Positions 34,903 to 44,717 of a stretch of 52,957 nt of DNA are shown here, one piece after another; positions within the stretch are counted from its first letter, which is position 1; each line of letters begins with the position of its first letter. The stretch spans positions 1-52,957 of the forward strand of contig JAVCDD010000366.1 of assembly GCA_030765125.1 (NCBI GenBank). Direction: 5' to 3'. The notes below the pieces were generated by a model. It was not told the origin of the DNA. It searched no databases and saw only the letters and a program-made list of their open reading frames with translations. The translations under genes were made by a program, and so were the position numbers. The DNA comes from Candidatus Hatepunaea meridiana (lineage in GTDB: Bacteria; Electryoneota; AABM5-125-24; Hatepunaeales; Hatepunaeaceae).

Positions 34903-37900
34903 ATGAATACCAATAAAGAACAACAATACATCTCAGCTTTAAAACAAGCTGCTGCAAAGATTAAAGAACTTAGCTCAAAGGTACAGCAGGATAAATCGAA
35001 CGAAGCGATTGCAATTATCGGCGCTGGGTGCAGATACCCCGGTGGGGTGAATGATCTGGAAGGTTACTGGCGTATTCTTGAAGATGGGATCGATACCCGT
35101 TCGGAAATGCCTTTGGACAGGTTCACTTCGAAACTCCCTGAATCAGAGTTCAGATCAAGAGTTGATGGAGGACATTTTTGGGGATGTTTCCTCGACGACC
35201 TTGAGTATTTTGATCCTACGTTCTTTCATATTACCCCGAATGAATCGATTGCTTATGAACCGAATCAAAAATTGCTGCTTGAAACCGCGTGGCAGACCTT
35301 TGAAAATGCAGGATTAACCCCCGATAAAATAAATGGAAGTCTAACCGGCGTCTACATTGGATTAACAGGTGTTGATTATGGTTCCGCCCAGCTTCTTACA
35401 GGAAATCTGGATACTATTACACCTTACTCTCTCACTGGTCTTTTACCTTGTGTGGGAGCCGCTCGTCTGTCCTACTTTTTCGATTTGAATGGACCAAGTA
35501 TGGCTTTTGACACGGCTTGTTCCTCGTCTCTTGTCGCTTTGCACAACGCAATACTCGCGCTGCGTAACAATGAAATTGATATGGCGGTAGTTGGAGGCGC
35601 AAGTGTAGTAATTTCACCGGAAGTGCATATCGGCTTCTCGCAACTCCAGGCTATTACCCCCACCGGAGTATGCCGCGCTTTTGATGATACTGCCGATGGT
35701 TATATACGGGGCGAGGGATGCGGAGTTGTGTTAATCAAGCGATTATCGGACGCTCAGAGAGATAAAAACAACATACTCGCAGTCATACGAGGTTCGGCGA
35801 TTAACAGCGACGGTCGCAGCGCAGGAATGACTGCGCCAAACGGATTGGCACAAGAACGGGTGATAAAAGACGCATTGAAAGATGCAGGAATAGATGCAAA
35901 TGAAATAGACTACATAGAAGCTCACGGAACCGGAACGATTCTTGGCGATCCTATTGAAGTAAATGCTTTATCGAGAGTCTTCTCTAATCGTTCGAAAAGC
36001 AATCCTCTTTTAATCGGAACGGTAAAAACAAATATTGGACACCAGGAAAGCGGCGCTGGTGTTGCCGGATTGATTAAATTAATACTGGCTCTTAATCATA
36101 AGAAAATACCTGCAAGTCTGAATTTTAGAAACCCTAATAAACAAATACCCTGGGAGAATATACCAATCCAGGTATTAGATAAAACAATTGACTGGAAGAA
36201 AACCGATGGAATTAGAACCGCTGGTTTAAGCAGCTTTGGCTTCAGTGGTACGAATGCGCACGTTATCATTCAAGAGCCACCGGAAATCATTGAACCGGAA
36301 ACGCAATCCGTTGAAAGACCACATCATATAATTGCGATTTCCGGTATGAATGATAATGCCCTTTCCGAGTCAATCCAAAGACATTCCCAAGCTATTAAAA
36401 ATACTGTAGCTATTAAAAACACTGTCATTCCCGCGAAGGCGGGAATCCAGAACTCCAATCATAAACTTGCTGATTACTGTTACAGCGCAAATTCAGGACG
36501 GGCACACTTCAATAAAAGAAAAGCTTTCCACGGAAAGACAAAATCAGAGCTTCTAAATAGACTGTCAAAATGGTCAAAATCGGCTAAATCACCGAGATCA
36601 TCTGCAAAAAAAGGGAAATTGGTATTCCTCTTCACCGGAGGAGGCAGTCAGTACAAAGAAGCGAGTCGTTCGCTTTGGGAAACGCATTCGGACTTCCGTG
36701 AGAACCTTTTAAAATGCGATGAGTTGTTCTATCCGCATATCAATGCTAGGATAACCGAACTGCTGTTTTCACCGGATTCGGATCCGCAGTTGCTTGACCA
36801 AATACTGTATATGCAGCCGGTAATATTCTCCGTAGGATATGCATTAGCGCAACTATGGATGGATTGGGGTATCTATCCGGATATGGTGATTGGACACTCA
36901 ATTGGAGAGTATATCGCTGCGTGCATAGCCAATGTTTTCAGTCTTAAGGATGCCGTTGCAATCGTTTCCAAACGCGGTCAACTGTTGCAATCGTTGCCTG
37001 ATAATGGTTGTATGCTGTCAATCAATGGAAGTTTCGATGAGGTTCAAGACTATATCGCTCCGTATTCTGATTCAGTTTCTATGGCGGCGATTAATGCGCC
37101 TGATTCCATAACGGTATCAGGTGAAAAGAAAGCGATAGATGAGATTACTTCTCGATTAGAGCGGGAAGAGATCAAATTCAAGAACCTGAGCATCTCAATT
37201 TCATCCCATTCTCCGTTGACTAAACCGATATTGGGCGAGTTTAAAAAAGAGCTTTCACTTCACAAATTCCGCGATCCACAAATCCCCTTGATCACAAATA
37301 TTAACGGAAAGTTCGCTGAGAAGGGTGAAATCAGCAGCCCGGATTACTGGTGTAATCACCTCTTGAAACCGGTTCAATTCTTGGATTCTATTCAATTTGC
37401 CGCTTCTAAAAAAGCGAATTACTTCTTAGAAATTGGGAGCCATAGTACACTCAGTTCAATGGGACAACAATGTCTCGATGGTGATAATCATCTGTTTCTG
37501 CCTTCTCTAATTCGGGATCAGGATGACTGGGACGTCATTTTAGAAACCGTCTCTATACTCTATCAAGAAGGCTACAATATTGATTGGGAAGCATTCGATA
37601 AGCCATATCCAAGACGAAGGATACAAGTGGCTCACTATCCTTTCCAAAAGGAATACAATTGGCTAAAACCGGTTGCAGGCGGAGGTCGAGCCGGTGAACG
37701 TTTAACCGAACCAAAGTTGCGTCAGGTGTTAACACCTGACGCAACAGAAAAAATGCTAAAAACTGACGTAAGAGAACCAATGACGACTCCGATAACAGCA
37801 GAATCGGTTGCAACCCATATTGCGAGTGAACCCGCCGTCGTTGAGGATATTATAGTTGAAGGCGCGATCGATGAGATTGTCGAGAAAGTAAAGGAGTTCA

Positions 37901-40900
37901 TCAACCAGGTAAGCGGGATTAGAGCCGATTCGATTGATCCGGATGCGAACCTGTTTTATATAGGATTAGATTCGCTTACAATTGTTGAGCTTCAGAATAA
38001 GATCAACGACCATTACAGTATAGAGCTTAACGTACAGGAGATTTACGAGAAGTATAATACGACACAACTGATTGCCGAATATATCCAGCAGAACGCGGTT
38101 TTTCATAAGGCAGTCCCCAAAGAAACTAAACAACTCGTTAAGTCCATCGAACCTGTCGAGACACCCATAACAGCCGGAAGCAGCGTCACCGATATAATTA
38201 ACCAACAGCTTCAATTGATGAATAAGCAGTTGGAAGTATTATCGGCTGCCGGTCAAGCGCCGCCTGATGATTTGGTTCAGAGAATTGAAAGCAAACCTCA
38301 ACCGATAGAATCACTATCGACTGTTCTTGTCAAGACACGATCTATCATCACCGATGATGTCAATCCAATTAGAGGGATGATCTTCGTTGATGAGAATTTG
38401 TCACCGCAGCAGCGCAATTTTATACAAGACCTTACAACGCGATATAACAGGAAGACTCCAAAATCAAAAGAGTACGCTCAGAAAAACAGGAAGCTTTCAG
38501 CGGATTGGATTGCCTCGCTGGGTTATAGAAAGAGTTTGCGGGATTTGATCTATCCAATAGTATCCGCACACTCGCAAGGTTCACACTTTACTGATATAGA
38601 CGGTAACGATTATGTCGATACTGCAATGGGATACGGAGTTCATTTCTTTGGTCACCAGCCGCCGTTTGTTATGGATGCGATAAGACATCAGTTGGACGAA
38701 GGGTTTGAATTAGGTCCTCAGACGGACTTGATTGATGAAAATGCCCGAATGGTGCAGGATTTAACAGGTGTTGATCGTGTAGTGTTTACTAATACGGGAA
38801 CGGAAGCTGTAATGGCTGCCGTGAGGCTGGCGCGCGCTGTAACCGGCAAGAATCAGCTCGTGATCTTCTCAGGCGCTTTCCACGGCACTTTCGATGGCAT
38901 TCTTGCAATGGCGGAAGGTGATTACACTATGCCGTTTTCACCGGGGACTCCTCCAGGAATGGTGTCTGACGTCAAGGTGCTAACTTATGGATCCGAAGAT
39001 TCATTGAAATATATCAGGAAAAACGCTGATAAAATTGCCGCAGTACTGACTGAACCGGTGCAGAGTCGTCGACCGGGATTCCACCCTGTCGAATTCCTGA
39101 GGAATCTCAGGTCTATTACGGATCAACATTCCGTGGCGTTGATCTTTGATGAAATGGTTTCCGGGTTTCGTATCCACCCCGGCGGCGCACAGTACACCTT
39201 TGGAGTAAAGGCTGATATTATTGCTTATGGTAAGTTAATCGGCGGAGGGATGCCTATAGGAATAGTTGCAGGAAAATCGGATTATCTCGATGCGTTTGAC
39301 GGCGGTTACTGGACTTTCGAAGATGAAAACTCTGCACCGAACACAAAGACAATGGTTTACGGTGGTACATTCTGCAAACATCCCTTAACAATGGCAGCAA
39401 CCAACGCTGTCCTAAAGTATTTAATCGCCCAAGGACCCAGATTGCAGGATCGGGTTAATGCGCTAACAGTTGGACTGTCGGATCAATTGAACCGATACTT
39501 TGAGAATAAATCCGCACCGGTAAGAATTCGCAATTACAGCTCAATGCTGCGGTTTGAATCGTTTGGAAAATACGATCTCACGCGTATGCCGATAGAGATG
39601 GATCTGCTGTTCTATTCGATGATTGAAAAAGGCGTCTATACGTGGGAACGACGGATTTGTTTCCTGTCTACTGTTCACGATGATAATGATATTGCACAGA
39701 TAGTCGATGCAGTTTGCGAATCAATCGAAGATATTCGCAAGGGTGGGTTCTCTTTTAGAGATGATGATCAGGAAAAGATCACTTCGCAGGCAGGTACACC
39801 TGCGCCACCGGTCACTTCGTTTCCGATGAGTTCAGCTCAACAGCGGTTGTTTGTTCTTTCACAATTTCCCGGTGGTGAGTTAAGCTATCATATAAGCGGC
39901 GCAATTAAATTAACCGGAAACCTTGATCGTGATAAAATCGAGTCAACCCTTAGAGAGCAGTTACTTCGTCATGAAACCCTTCGCACTGGATTTAAAGTTG
40001 AGAATGATACCTTGATAAGAGTTATTCATAAAGACGCGCCTCTGAATATTGAAACAACTCAAATAGAACCGGATCCTGATAAAATACAGGATTATCTTAA
40101 GAGTTTCATAAGACCGTTTGACCTTTCGGAGCCGCCCTTATTTAGAGTTGGTCTCGCAGAGATTACTCCAACAGAGCACTTGCTGGTATTAGACGTACAT
40201 CATATTGCAGTGGATGGCTTTTCACTGAATATTATAATGCAGGAATTCATGCGTTTGTATCTTGGACAGCAATTGCCGCAATTAACCGCGACATATTCCG
40301 ATTATCCAATTGAAGAATTAGAATACTTCAAATCCGAAAAATTTGCTAATGATGAGAATTACTGGTTAGAAACTTACAAGGGTGATATTCCCGTCCTAGA
40401 TCTGCCTTTAGACTATTCTCATCCACCTGTTCAGGATTTTTCAGGTTTTACTAACAGAAGCACGTTAGAAGAATCAATCGTGCAATCGTGTGAGGCATTA
40501 GCGCGTGAGACCAATTCAACGCTATTTACCGTGCTGTTCACCGCATTTAACGTTTTACTGCATAGATTATCAACCCAAACCGATCTTATAGTCGGTGTGC
40601 CGGTAATAGGACGCCCGTCAGGAAAGTACTCTAACGTTATTGGAATGTTCGCTAATACTCTGCCTATAAGAACCGGAATCGAAGAAGGCGATACATTCCT
40701 GACCTATCTGGAAAGGGTGAAGAATATTCTTGGTTCCTCATTTGCGCACCAGCAATATCCCTTTGAAAAACTGGTAGATCAACTTAACCTCGAAAGAGAT
40801 ATGAGTCGCAATGTCCTTTTTACGACCTCGTTTGTATATGAGAAAGCTGATGATCGTCTACCTGCTTTACCTGGCTTGACGCTTGAGGAAGTTGATATTA

Positions 40901-43900
40901 ATATTAAATCATCCCTCTTCGATCTGACCTTTGAATGCATCCAGGCGCGCGGGCAAATTAAGCTGAATATAAATTACAGAACAGATTTATTCAAAGAAGA
41001 TACGATTGAACGGTGGAAGGACTATTTCATTAACATTCTGGATGAAGTTTCACAAAAACCTGAAACACAATTATCACAAATTGATTTGTTGAGGGATTTG
41101 GATTCAAAAAGCATAATTATTGGCGAAACCTATCCTATTGAACCTTCCCAGTCAACCATAATAGATATCTTCCATCAGTCAGCAAAAGCTCACCCGGATA
41201 GAACTGCCATTCTATTTGAAGATACATCCTTAACACTTCAGGAAGTAGAGGATTTATCCGATCATATTGCTGCCAGATTGATCAAACAGTATAAAACCGA
41301 AACTGGTGAACCGATTGGAATGTTTGTAGCGCCTGATGAGAACCTATTTCCATTGATGATGGGTATTATGAAATCGGGTGGCGCTTTCCTGCCTATAGAC
41401 CGTGATACTCCTGAAAGTCGAATTCAATATATTATTGAAAATTCTGAACTAAAATTAATTATAACAGATTCTATGGATATTGATGACTATCGATTAGAAT
41501 GTAAAGTTATATCAATTGAAGACCTGATATCAGGTGAAAGGGAACAGCTTCCATCAAATCTATCCGCGCAAATAGCGCCGGATAATATCGCTTATATCAT
41601 ATATACATCAGGCACTACCGGCAACCCTAAAGGTGTAATTGTATCGCATTTTGGAGTGGCTAATTATATTCACTGGGTAAATAAAGAGTATAATATTGAA
41701 CCGGAAGACCGTTCTATACTTTTAACACCGCATTCATTCGATCACAGTTTTACACATTTGCTTGGAATTCCGGCTTTGGGCGGGAGTTTATATATATGCA
41801 ATGATATTGACAGGAAGGACCCTGATAGACTAATACAGTATATTGTAAATAAAGGTATTACTATATTAACATTAATTCCCTCATATTTACATTTAGTCCT
41901 GCAATCAAAGTATGTGAAGGATTTAAAAAATTCTACTCAACTTCGATTATTCCTATCAGGCGGTGAGGCTATTCGACCGAATGATATTCAGGCATTGCAT
42001 CAACTATGCCCGAATACTCGCATGGATGACCATTACGGACCTGCTGAAAGCACTATTAGCAGTATTATCCATGAAATTGATTTTAACAACTACGAGAAAT
42101 TTCTGAACAAACCCGTCGTTGGTAAGCCTGTTGGTAATTCGGAAGTACTAATTCTCAGTAAAGAGCTTAAAATACAACCTATAGGTGTTCCGGGTGAGAT
42201 TGTTATTGGAGGCGCCTGTCTGGCTAAAGGTTACATTAACAATCCGGAACGAACAAACCAATCTTTCATAAAGCTTTCCGATGAATCCGATAAAGTGTAT
42301 TACCGGACAGGCGACCTTGGGACGATCACATCGGATGGAACAGTTGAATTTCTGGGAAGAATTGACAGACAGATTAAATGGAATGGTTTCAGGCTTGAGC
42401 TGGGTGAAATAGAGGGTGCAGTAACAAGAATTAGAGCTATTAACGATGCTGTGGTAATTCTGCGTGATGATATTCCATCTATGCCTGAATTGGTTGCATT
42501 TTATACATCTTCAGAAAATATAGATTCTGAAACCATTCGTGAACACCTGAAACGGACCCTTCCGGTCTATTCCATTCCTTCAAGATTCATTCGGTTAGAT
42601 AAGATTCCCTTAACGCCAAATGGTAAAATAGATCAGAAAGAACTCAAGCAATATCCGATAGATAGCATTGTATCTCCACCATCAGTAGGTAGGACACTCC
42701 TGTCCGACACTCCCAATCCGACAGACAAGAGTGTCTATCCTACTACGGTAATAAATGAGGAGGAAACACACAATGAATTATTACATTTATGGCGAGAAGT
42801 ATTGGGGAACGATCAAATTCAACCGACTGATAACTTTTTTGAAGTCGGTGGAACAAGCATCAAAGCTATCTTGCTGATGATGAAAATACGCGATCAGCTC
42901 AATTGGGATGTAACCTTGCAGGACATCTTCAAGTATCCTACAGTGAAGCAGTTTGTAAATAACGTTGATTCGTCAGTATCCATTTCCCTGCCGCCTTTAG
43001 AACCATTGTCCTATCAGGAATCTTATGATTTATCTCACGCACAGAAGCGACTGTGGATACTCTCTAACCGGAAGGAAAGTTCGCAGGCTTACAATATGCA
43101 CATCGTTTATGAGTACAATACTACTTTCGATGAAGAACTCTTGCGTATGACAACAGAGCAGCTTTGCTTGCGTCACGAAGCATTACGAACGACTTTTAAG
43201 GTTATAGATGGAAAACCACGTCAAGTGATACATAGTGAACCATTATACGACTTGAAGGTTATTGCTGTTGAAAAAGAAGTAGATATGGAAGATAAAATAC
43301 AAAGTGTTTACTATGAAGAAGTTAATTACCAATTCGATCTAACACAAGGGCCATTGCTTCGCATCACAAATCTGTATTCTCCATCCAATCCAGATAAGTC
43401 CTTCCTGGTTCTTAACGTACATCACATCATTACTGATGGTTGGTCAAACAATATTCTGATGAAAGAATTTATACTTCTTTATCAAAATGCACAGACCGAT
43501 GAGTTGCCACCCCTGGATATACAATACAAGGATTATGCAGTATGGCACAATCAAATAATTCAGAGCGCTCTCGTTGAACCACACCGTCAATACTGGCAGA
43601 ATAAACTAACAGGAATCCTGCCGGTTCTGGATTTATTCGGGGAAATATTACCGGAAACGATGGGCTTCAAAGGTAAATGGTTTGCGTCCGACCTTTCAAA
43701 TGAATTATCACAGAATCTGCATAATCTGGCAAAGAAGCATAAAATCAGTTTGTATAATCTTTTTGTTTCCTGTATAAAAACGCTTTTAATAGTCCACGCT
43801 TCGCAGAAAGACATTATTATATCGACTCCGGTTTCCGGGCGGGTTCATCCGAAATTGGAAAACCAGGTTGGCTTTTATCTAAATATGTTAGTATTAAGAG

Positions 43901-44394
43901 ATACCTTCACGGGTGATGAAACCCTAAATGAAATAATGAATATGGTTTCCCGTACATTCAATGAAAGTATTGAACATGAAATTTATCCTTATGATGCAAT
44001 TATCGATGATCTAAACCTGGTTTATGGGAATAAACGAATTCCATTATTAGATGTGATAGTAAACTCAGTTGATTACGAAAATCTACAAAACATAGAAATT
44101 CAAGGAATTAGAGGTGTTCCGCACCTTGAGGATTCTCACACCAGTCGAGCGTTATTGAACTTTTATTGTATTCAAAAGGAAGCCATACAAGTTGCTATAG
44201 AATATGATAGCGAACTGTTAAATCCATCACAAGTAGAAACACTATCGGATGACCTGCAAAGAATTATGAACATATTCATTGCTCAACCCAATCTAACATT
44301 GAATCAGATAAAAACCATGTTCACCTCGACTGATGTAATTGAAGAACAACAGGAGTATCTTGATTCGACTATAGATATTGATGAGGATTTTTAG
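34903..44394 (+). CDS. hybrid PKS/NRPS: KS-AT-ACP-aminotransferase-C-A-T-C
   Basis: 3163 residues. Order: N-terminal docking-like coiled coil (1-32), KS (about 33-460, Cys206, His341, His380), AT (about 570-925, GHSIGE with Ser666, ISSH ending at His769 where HAFH or YASH is usual), ACP (GLDSL, Ser1024), class III aminotransferase (about 1190-1615, PLP Lys1444, Asp1416 in FDEMVSGFR), C1 (about 1638-2060, HHIAVDG 1766-1772), A (about 2085-2580, YTSGTTGNPKG), T (GGTS, Ser2652), C2 (about 2706-3140, HHIITDG), acidic tail. The embedded aminotransferase should turn the beta-ketone left by the KS into a beta-amine, as in mycosubtilin and iturin synthetases (MycA/ItuA), which share the order KS-AT-ACP-AMT-C-A-T-C. 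The A code reads about DHTTLGHISK, weakly Asp-like. There is no A-T after C2, so the acceptor is NRPS-1. Three repeat insertions lie in frame. No ribosome-binding site is visible. Confidence 0.94.
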   Translation: MNTNKEQQYISALKQAAAKIKELSSKVQQDKSNEAIAIIGAGCRYPGGVNDLEGYWRILEDGIDTRSEMPLDRFTSKLPESEFRSRVDGGHFWGCFLDDLEYFDPTFFHITPNESIAYEPNQKLLLETAWQTFENAGLTPDKINGSLTGVYIGLTGVDYGSAQLLTGNLDTITPYSLTGLLPCVGAARLSYFFDLNGPSMAFDTACSSSLVALHNAILALRNNEIDMAVVGGASVVISPEVHIGFSQLQAITPTGVCRAFDDTADGYIRGEGCGVVLIKRLSDAQRDKNNILAVIRGSAINSDGRSAGMTAPNGLAQERVIKDALKDAGIDANEIDYIEAHGTGTILGDPIEVNALSRVFSNRSKSNPLLIGTVKTNIGHQESGAGVAGLIKLILALNHKKIPASLNFRNPNKQIPWENIPIQVLDKTIDWKKTDGIRTAGLSSFGFSGTNAHVIIQEPPEIIEPETQSVERPHHIIAISGMNDNALSESIQRHSQAIKNTVAIKNTVIPAKAGIQNSNHKLADYCYSANSGRAHFNKRKAFHGKTKSELLNRLSKWSKSAKSPRSSAKKGKLVFLFTGGGSQYKEASRSLWETHSDFRENLLKCDELFYPHINARITELLFSPDSDPQLLDQILYMQPVIFSVGYALAQLWMDWGIYPDMVIGHSIGEYIAACIANVFSLKDAVAIVSKRGQLLQSLPDNGCMLSINGSFDEVQDYIAPYSDSVSMAAINAPDSITVSGEKKAIDEITSRLEREEIKFKNLSISISSHSPLTKPILGEFKKELSLHKFRDPQIPLITNINGKFAEKGEISSPDYWCNHLLKPVQFLDSIQFAASKKANYFLEIGSHSTLSSMGQQCLDGDNHLFLPSLIRDQDDWDVILETVSILYQEGYNIDWEAFDKPYPRRRIQVAHYPFQKEYNWLKPVAGGGRAGERLTEPKLRQVLTPDATEKMLKTDVREPMTTPITAESVATHIASEPAVVEDIIVEGAIDEIVEKVKEFINQVSGIRADSIDPDANLFYIGLDSLTIVELQNKINDHYSIELNVQEIYEKYNTTQLIAEYIQQNAVFHKAVPKETKQLVKSIEPVETPITAGSSVTDIINQQLQLMNKQLEVLSAAGQAPPDDLVQRIESKPQPIESLSTVLVKTRSIITDDVNPIRGMIFVDENLSPQQRNFIQDLTTRYNRKTPKSKEYAQKNRKLSADWIASLGYRKSLRDLIYPIVSAHSQGSHFTDIDGNDYVDTAMGYGVHFFGHQPPFVMDAIRHQLDEGFELGPQTDLIDENARMVQDLTGVDRVVFTNTGTEAVMAAVRLARAVTGKNQLVIFSGAFHGTFDGILAMAEGDYTMPFSPGTPPGMVSDVKVLTYGSEDSLKYIRKNADKIAAVLTEPVQSRRPGFHPVEFLRNLRSITDQHSVALIFDEMVSGFRIHPGGAQYTFGVKADIIAYGKLIGGGMPIGIVAGKSDYLDAFDGGYWTFEDENSAPNTKTMVYGGTFCKHPLTMAATNAVLKYLIAQGPRLQDRVNALTVGLSDQLNRYFENKSAPVRIRNYSSMLRFESFGKYDLTRMPIEMDLLFYSMIEKGVYTWERRICFLSTVHDDNDIAQIVDAVCESIEDIRKGGFSFRDDDQEKITSQAGTPAPPVTSFPMSSAQQRLFVLSQFPGGELSYHISGAIKLTGNLDRDKIESTLREQLLRHETLRTGFKVENDTLIRVIHKDAPLNIETTQIEPDPDKIQDYLKSFIRPFDLSEPPLFRVGLAEITPTEHLLVLDVHHIAVDGFSLNIIMQEFMRLYLGQQLPQLTATYSDYPIEELEYFKSEKFANDENYWLETYKGDIPVLDLPLDYSHPPVQDFSGFTNRSTLEESIVQSCEALARETNSTLFTVLFTAFNVLLHRLSTQTDLIVGVPVIGRPSGKYSNVIGMFANTLPIRTGIEEGDTFLTYLERVKNILGSSFAHQQYPFEKLVDQLNLERDMSRNVLFTTSFVYEKADDRLPALPGLTLEEVDINIKSSLFDLTFECIQARGQIKLNINYRTDLFKEDTIERWKDYFINILDEVSQKPETQLSQIDLLRDLDSKSIIIGETYPIEPSQSTIIDIFHQSAKAHPDRTAILFEDTSLTLQEVEDLSDHIAARLIKQYKTETGEPIGMFVAPDENLFPLMMGIMKSGGAFLPIDRDTPESRIQYIIENSELKLIITDSMDIDDYRLECKVISIEDLISGEREQLPSNLSAQIAPDNIAYIIYTSGTTGNPKGVIVSHFGVANYIHWVNKEYNIEPEDRSILLTPHSFDHSFTHLLGIPALGGSLYICNDIDRKDPDRLIQYIVNKGITILTLIPSYLHLVLQSKYVKDLKNSTQLRLFLSGGEAIRPNDIQALHQLCPNTRMDDHYGPAESTISSIIHEIDFNNYEKFLNKPVVGKPVGNSEVLILSKELKIQPIGVPGEIVIGGACLAKGYINNPERTNQSFIKLSDESDKVYYRTGDLGTITSDGTVEFLGRIDRQIKWNGFRLELGEIEGAVTRIRAINDAVVILRDDIPSMPELVAFYTSSENIDSETIREHLKRTLPVYSIPSRFIRLDKIPLTPNGKIDQKELKQYPIDSIVSPPSVGRTLLSDTPNPTDKSVYPTTVINEEETHNELLHLWREVLGNDQIQPTDNFFEVGGTSIKAILLMMKIRDQLNWDVTLQDIFKYPTVKQFVNNVDSSVSISLPPLEPLSYQESYDLSHAQKRLWILSNRKESSQAYNMHIVYEYNTTFDEELLRMTTEQLCLRHEALRTTFKVIDGKPRQVIHSEPLYDLKVIAVEKEVDMEDKIQSVYYEEVNYQFDLTQGPLLRITNLYSPSNPDKSFLVLNVHHIITDGWSNNILMKEFILLYQNAQTDELPPLDIQYKDYAVWHNQIIQSALVEPHRQYWQNKLTGILPVLDLFGEILPETMGFKGKWFASDLSNELSQNLHNLAKKHKISLYNLFVSCIKTLLIVHASQKDIIISTPVSGRVHPKLENQVGFYLNMLVLRDTFTGDETLNEIMNMVSRTFNESIEHEIYPYDAIIDDLNLVYGNKRIPLLDVIVNSVDYENLQNIEIQGIRGVPHLEDSHTSRALLNFYCIQKEAIQVAIEYDSELLNPSQVETLSDDLQRIMNIFIAQPNLTLNQIKTMFTSTDVIEEQQEYLDSTIDIDEDF
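36424..36450 (+). repeat. single MITE arm inside the hybrid gene (KS-AT linker)
   Basis: One arm of the CATTCCCGCGAAGGCGGGAA element, read in frame as TVIPAKAGIQ (residues about 507-516), in the linker between KS and AT. Just upstream an 18-bp unit is duplicated, giving AIKNTVAIKNTV. Confidence 0.85.
37716..37745. repeat. perfect 30-bp palindrome inside the hybrid gene
   Basis: Identical to 16734-16763. It is read in frame as LRQVLTPDAT (residues about 939-948), in the flexible linker between AT and ACP. Confidence 0.95.
42685..42743. repeat. hairpin insertion inside the hybrid gene (A-T linker)
   Basis: Imperfect 20-bp arms GTAGGTAGGACACTCCTGTC (42685-42704) and GACAAGAGTGTCTATCCTAC (42724-42743). 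It is read in frame as SVGRTLLSDT...TDKSVYPT between the A and T domains. Confidence 0.85.
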
Positions 44395-44417
44395 TGGATA
44401 CCCGAAAAACAGTATTC

Positions 44418-44510
44418 AGCATTCCTGAAGGGAATGAATGTGAATAGCGGTGGGTGAAAACCCACCGAATGAATTTGCAAATCCGATAGCGACCCCGAAG
44501 GGATCGAATA
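44418..44510. repeat. CATTCCCTTCGGGAATG hairpin block, copy 5 (reverse)
   Basis: CATTCCTGAAGGGAATGAAT, then GTGAATAGCGGTGGGTG with the complementary CCCACCG, then GACCCCGAAGGGATCGA. It may end transcription of the hybrid gene. Confidence 0.7.
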
Positions 44511-44589
44511 ATGTTAGATATGTATAAGATAATAAAAGAAGGCACTCTTGTATATTTTCTATTTTTATCTAATTAAAATAGATAGTCAC

Positions 44590-44619
44590 TTGACTTTTGT
44601 TCTCTTTTTTCTTTATACT
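44590..44619 (+). promoter_or_regulatory. sigma-70-type promoter of the export operon
   Basis: TTGACT at 44590-44595 and TATACT at 44614-44619, spaced 18 bases, about 100 bases before the DUF697-like start. It could drive that gene and, with read-through of the repeat block at 45441, the transporter genes. Confidence 0.65.
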
Positions 44620-44717
44620 TACGAAAGTTTAGTATTGCAGGTCATACGAAGGTTTTAATTTAATATTATATGAAACTGCAAAATAAATCATCTAACATAT
44701 TTCTGAAAGGAAACAAT

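Larger units (their letters stand above)
44395..44717. other. intergenic region of 323 bases: hairpin block and promoter
   Basis: A CATTCCCTTCGGGAATG block in reverse orientation lies at 44418-44510, and a promoter at 44590-44619. No gene is seen. Confidence 0.65.
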
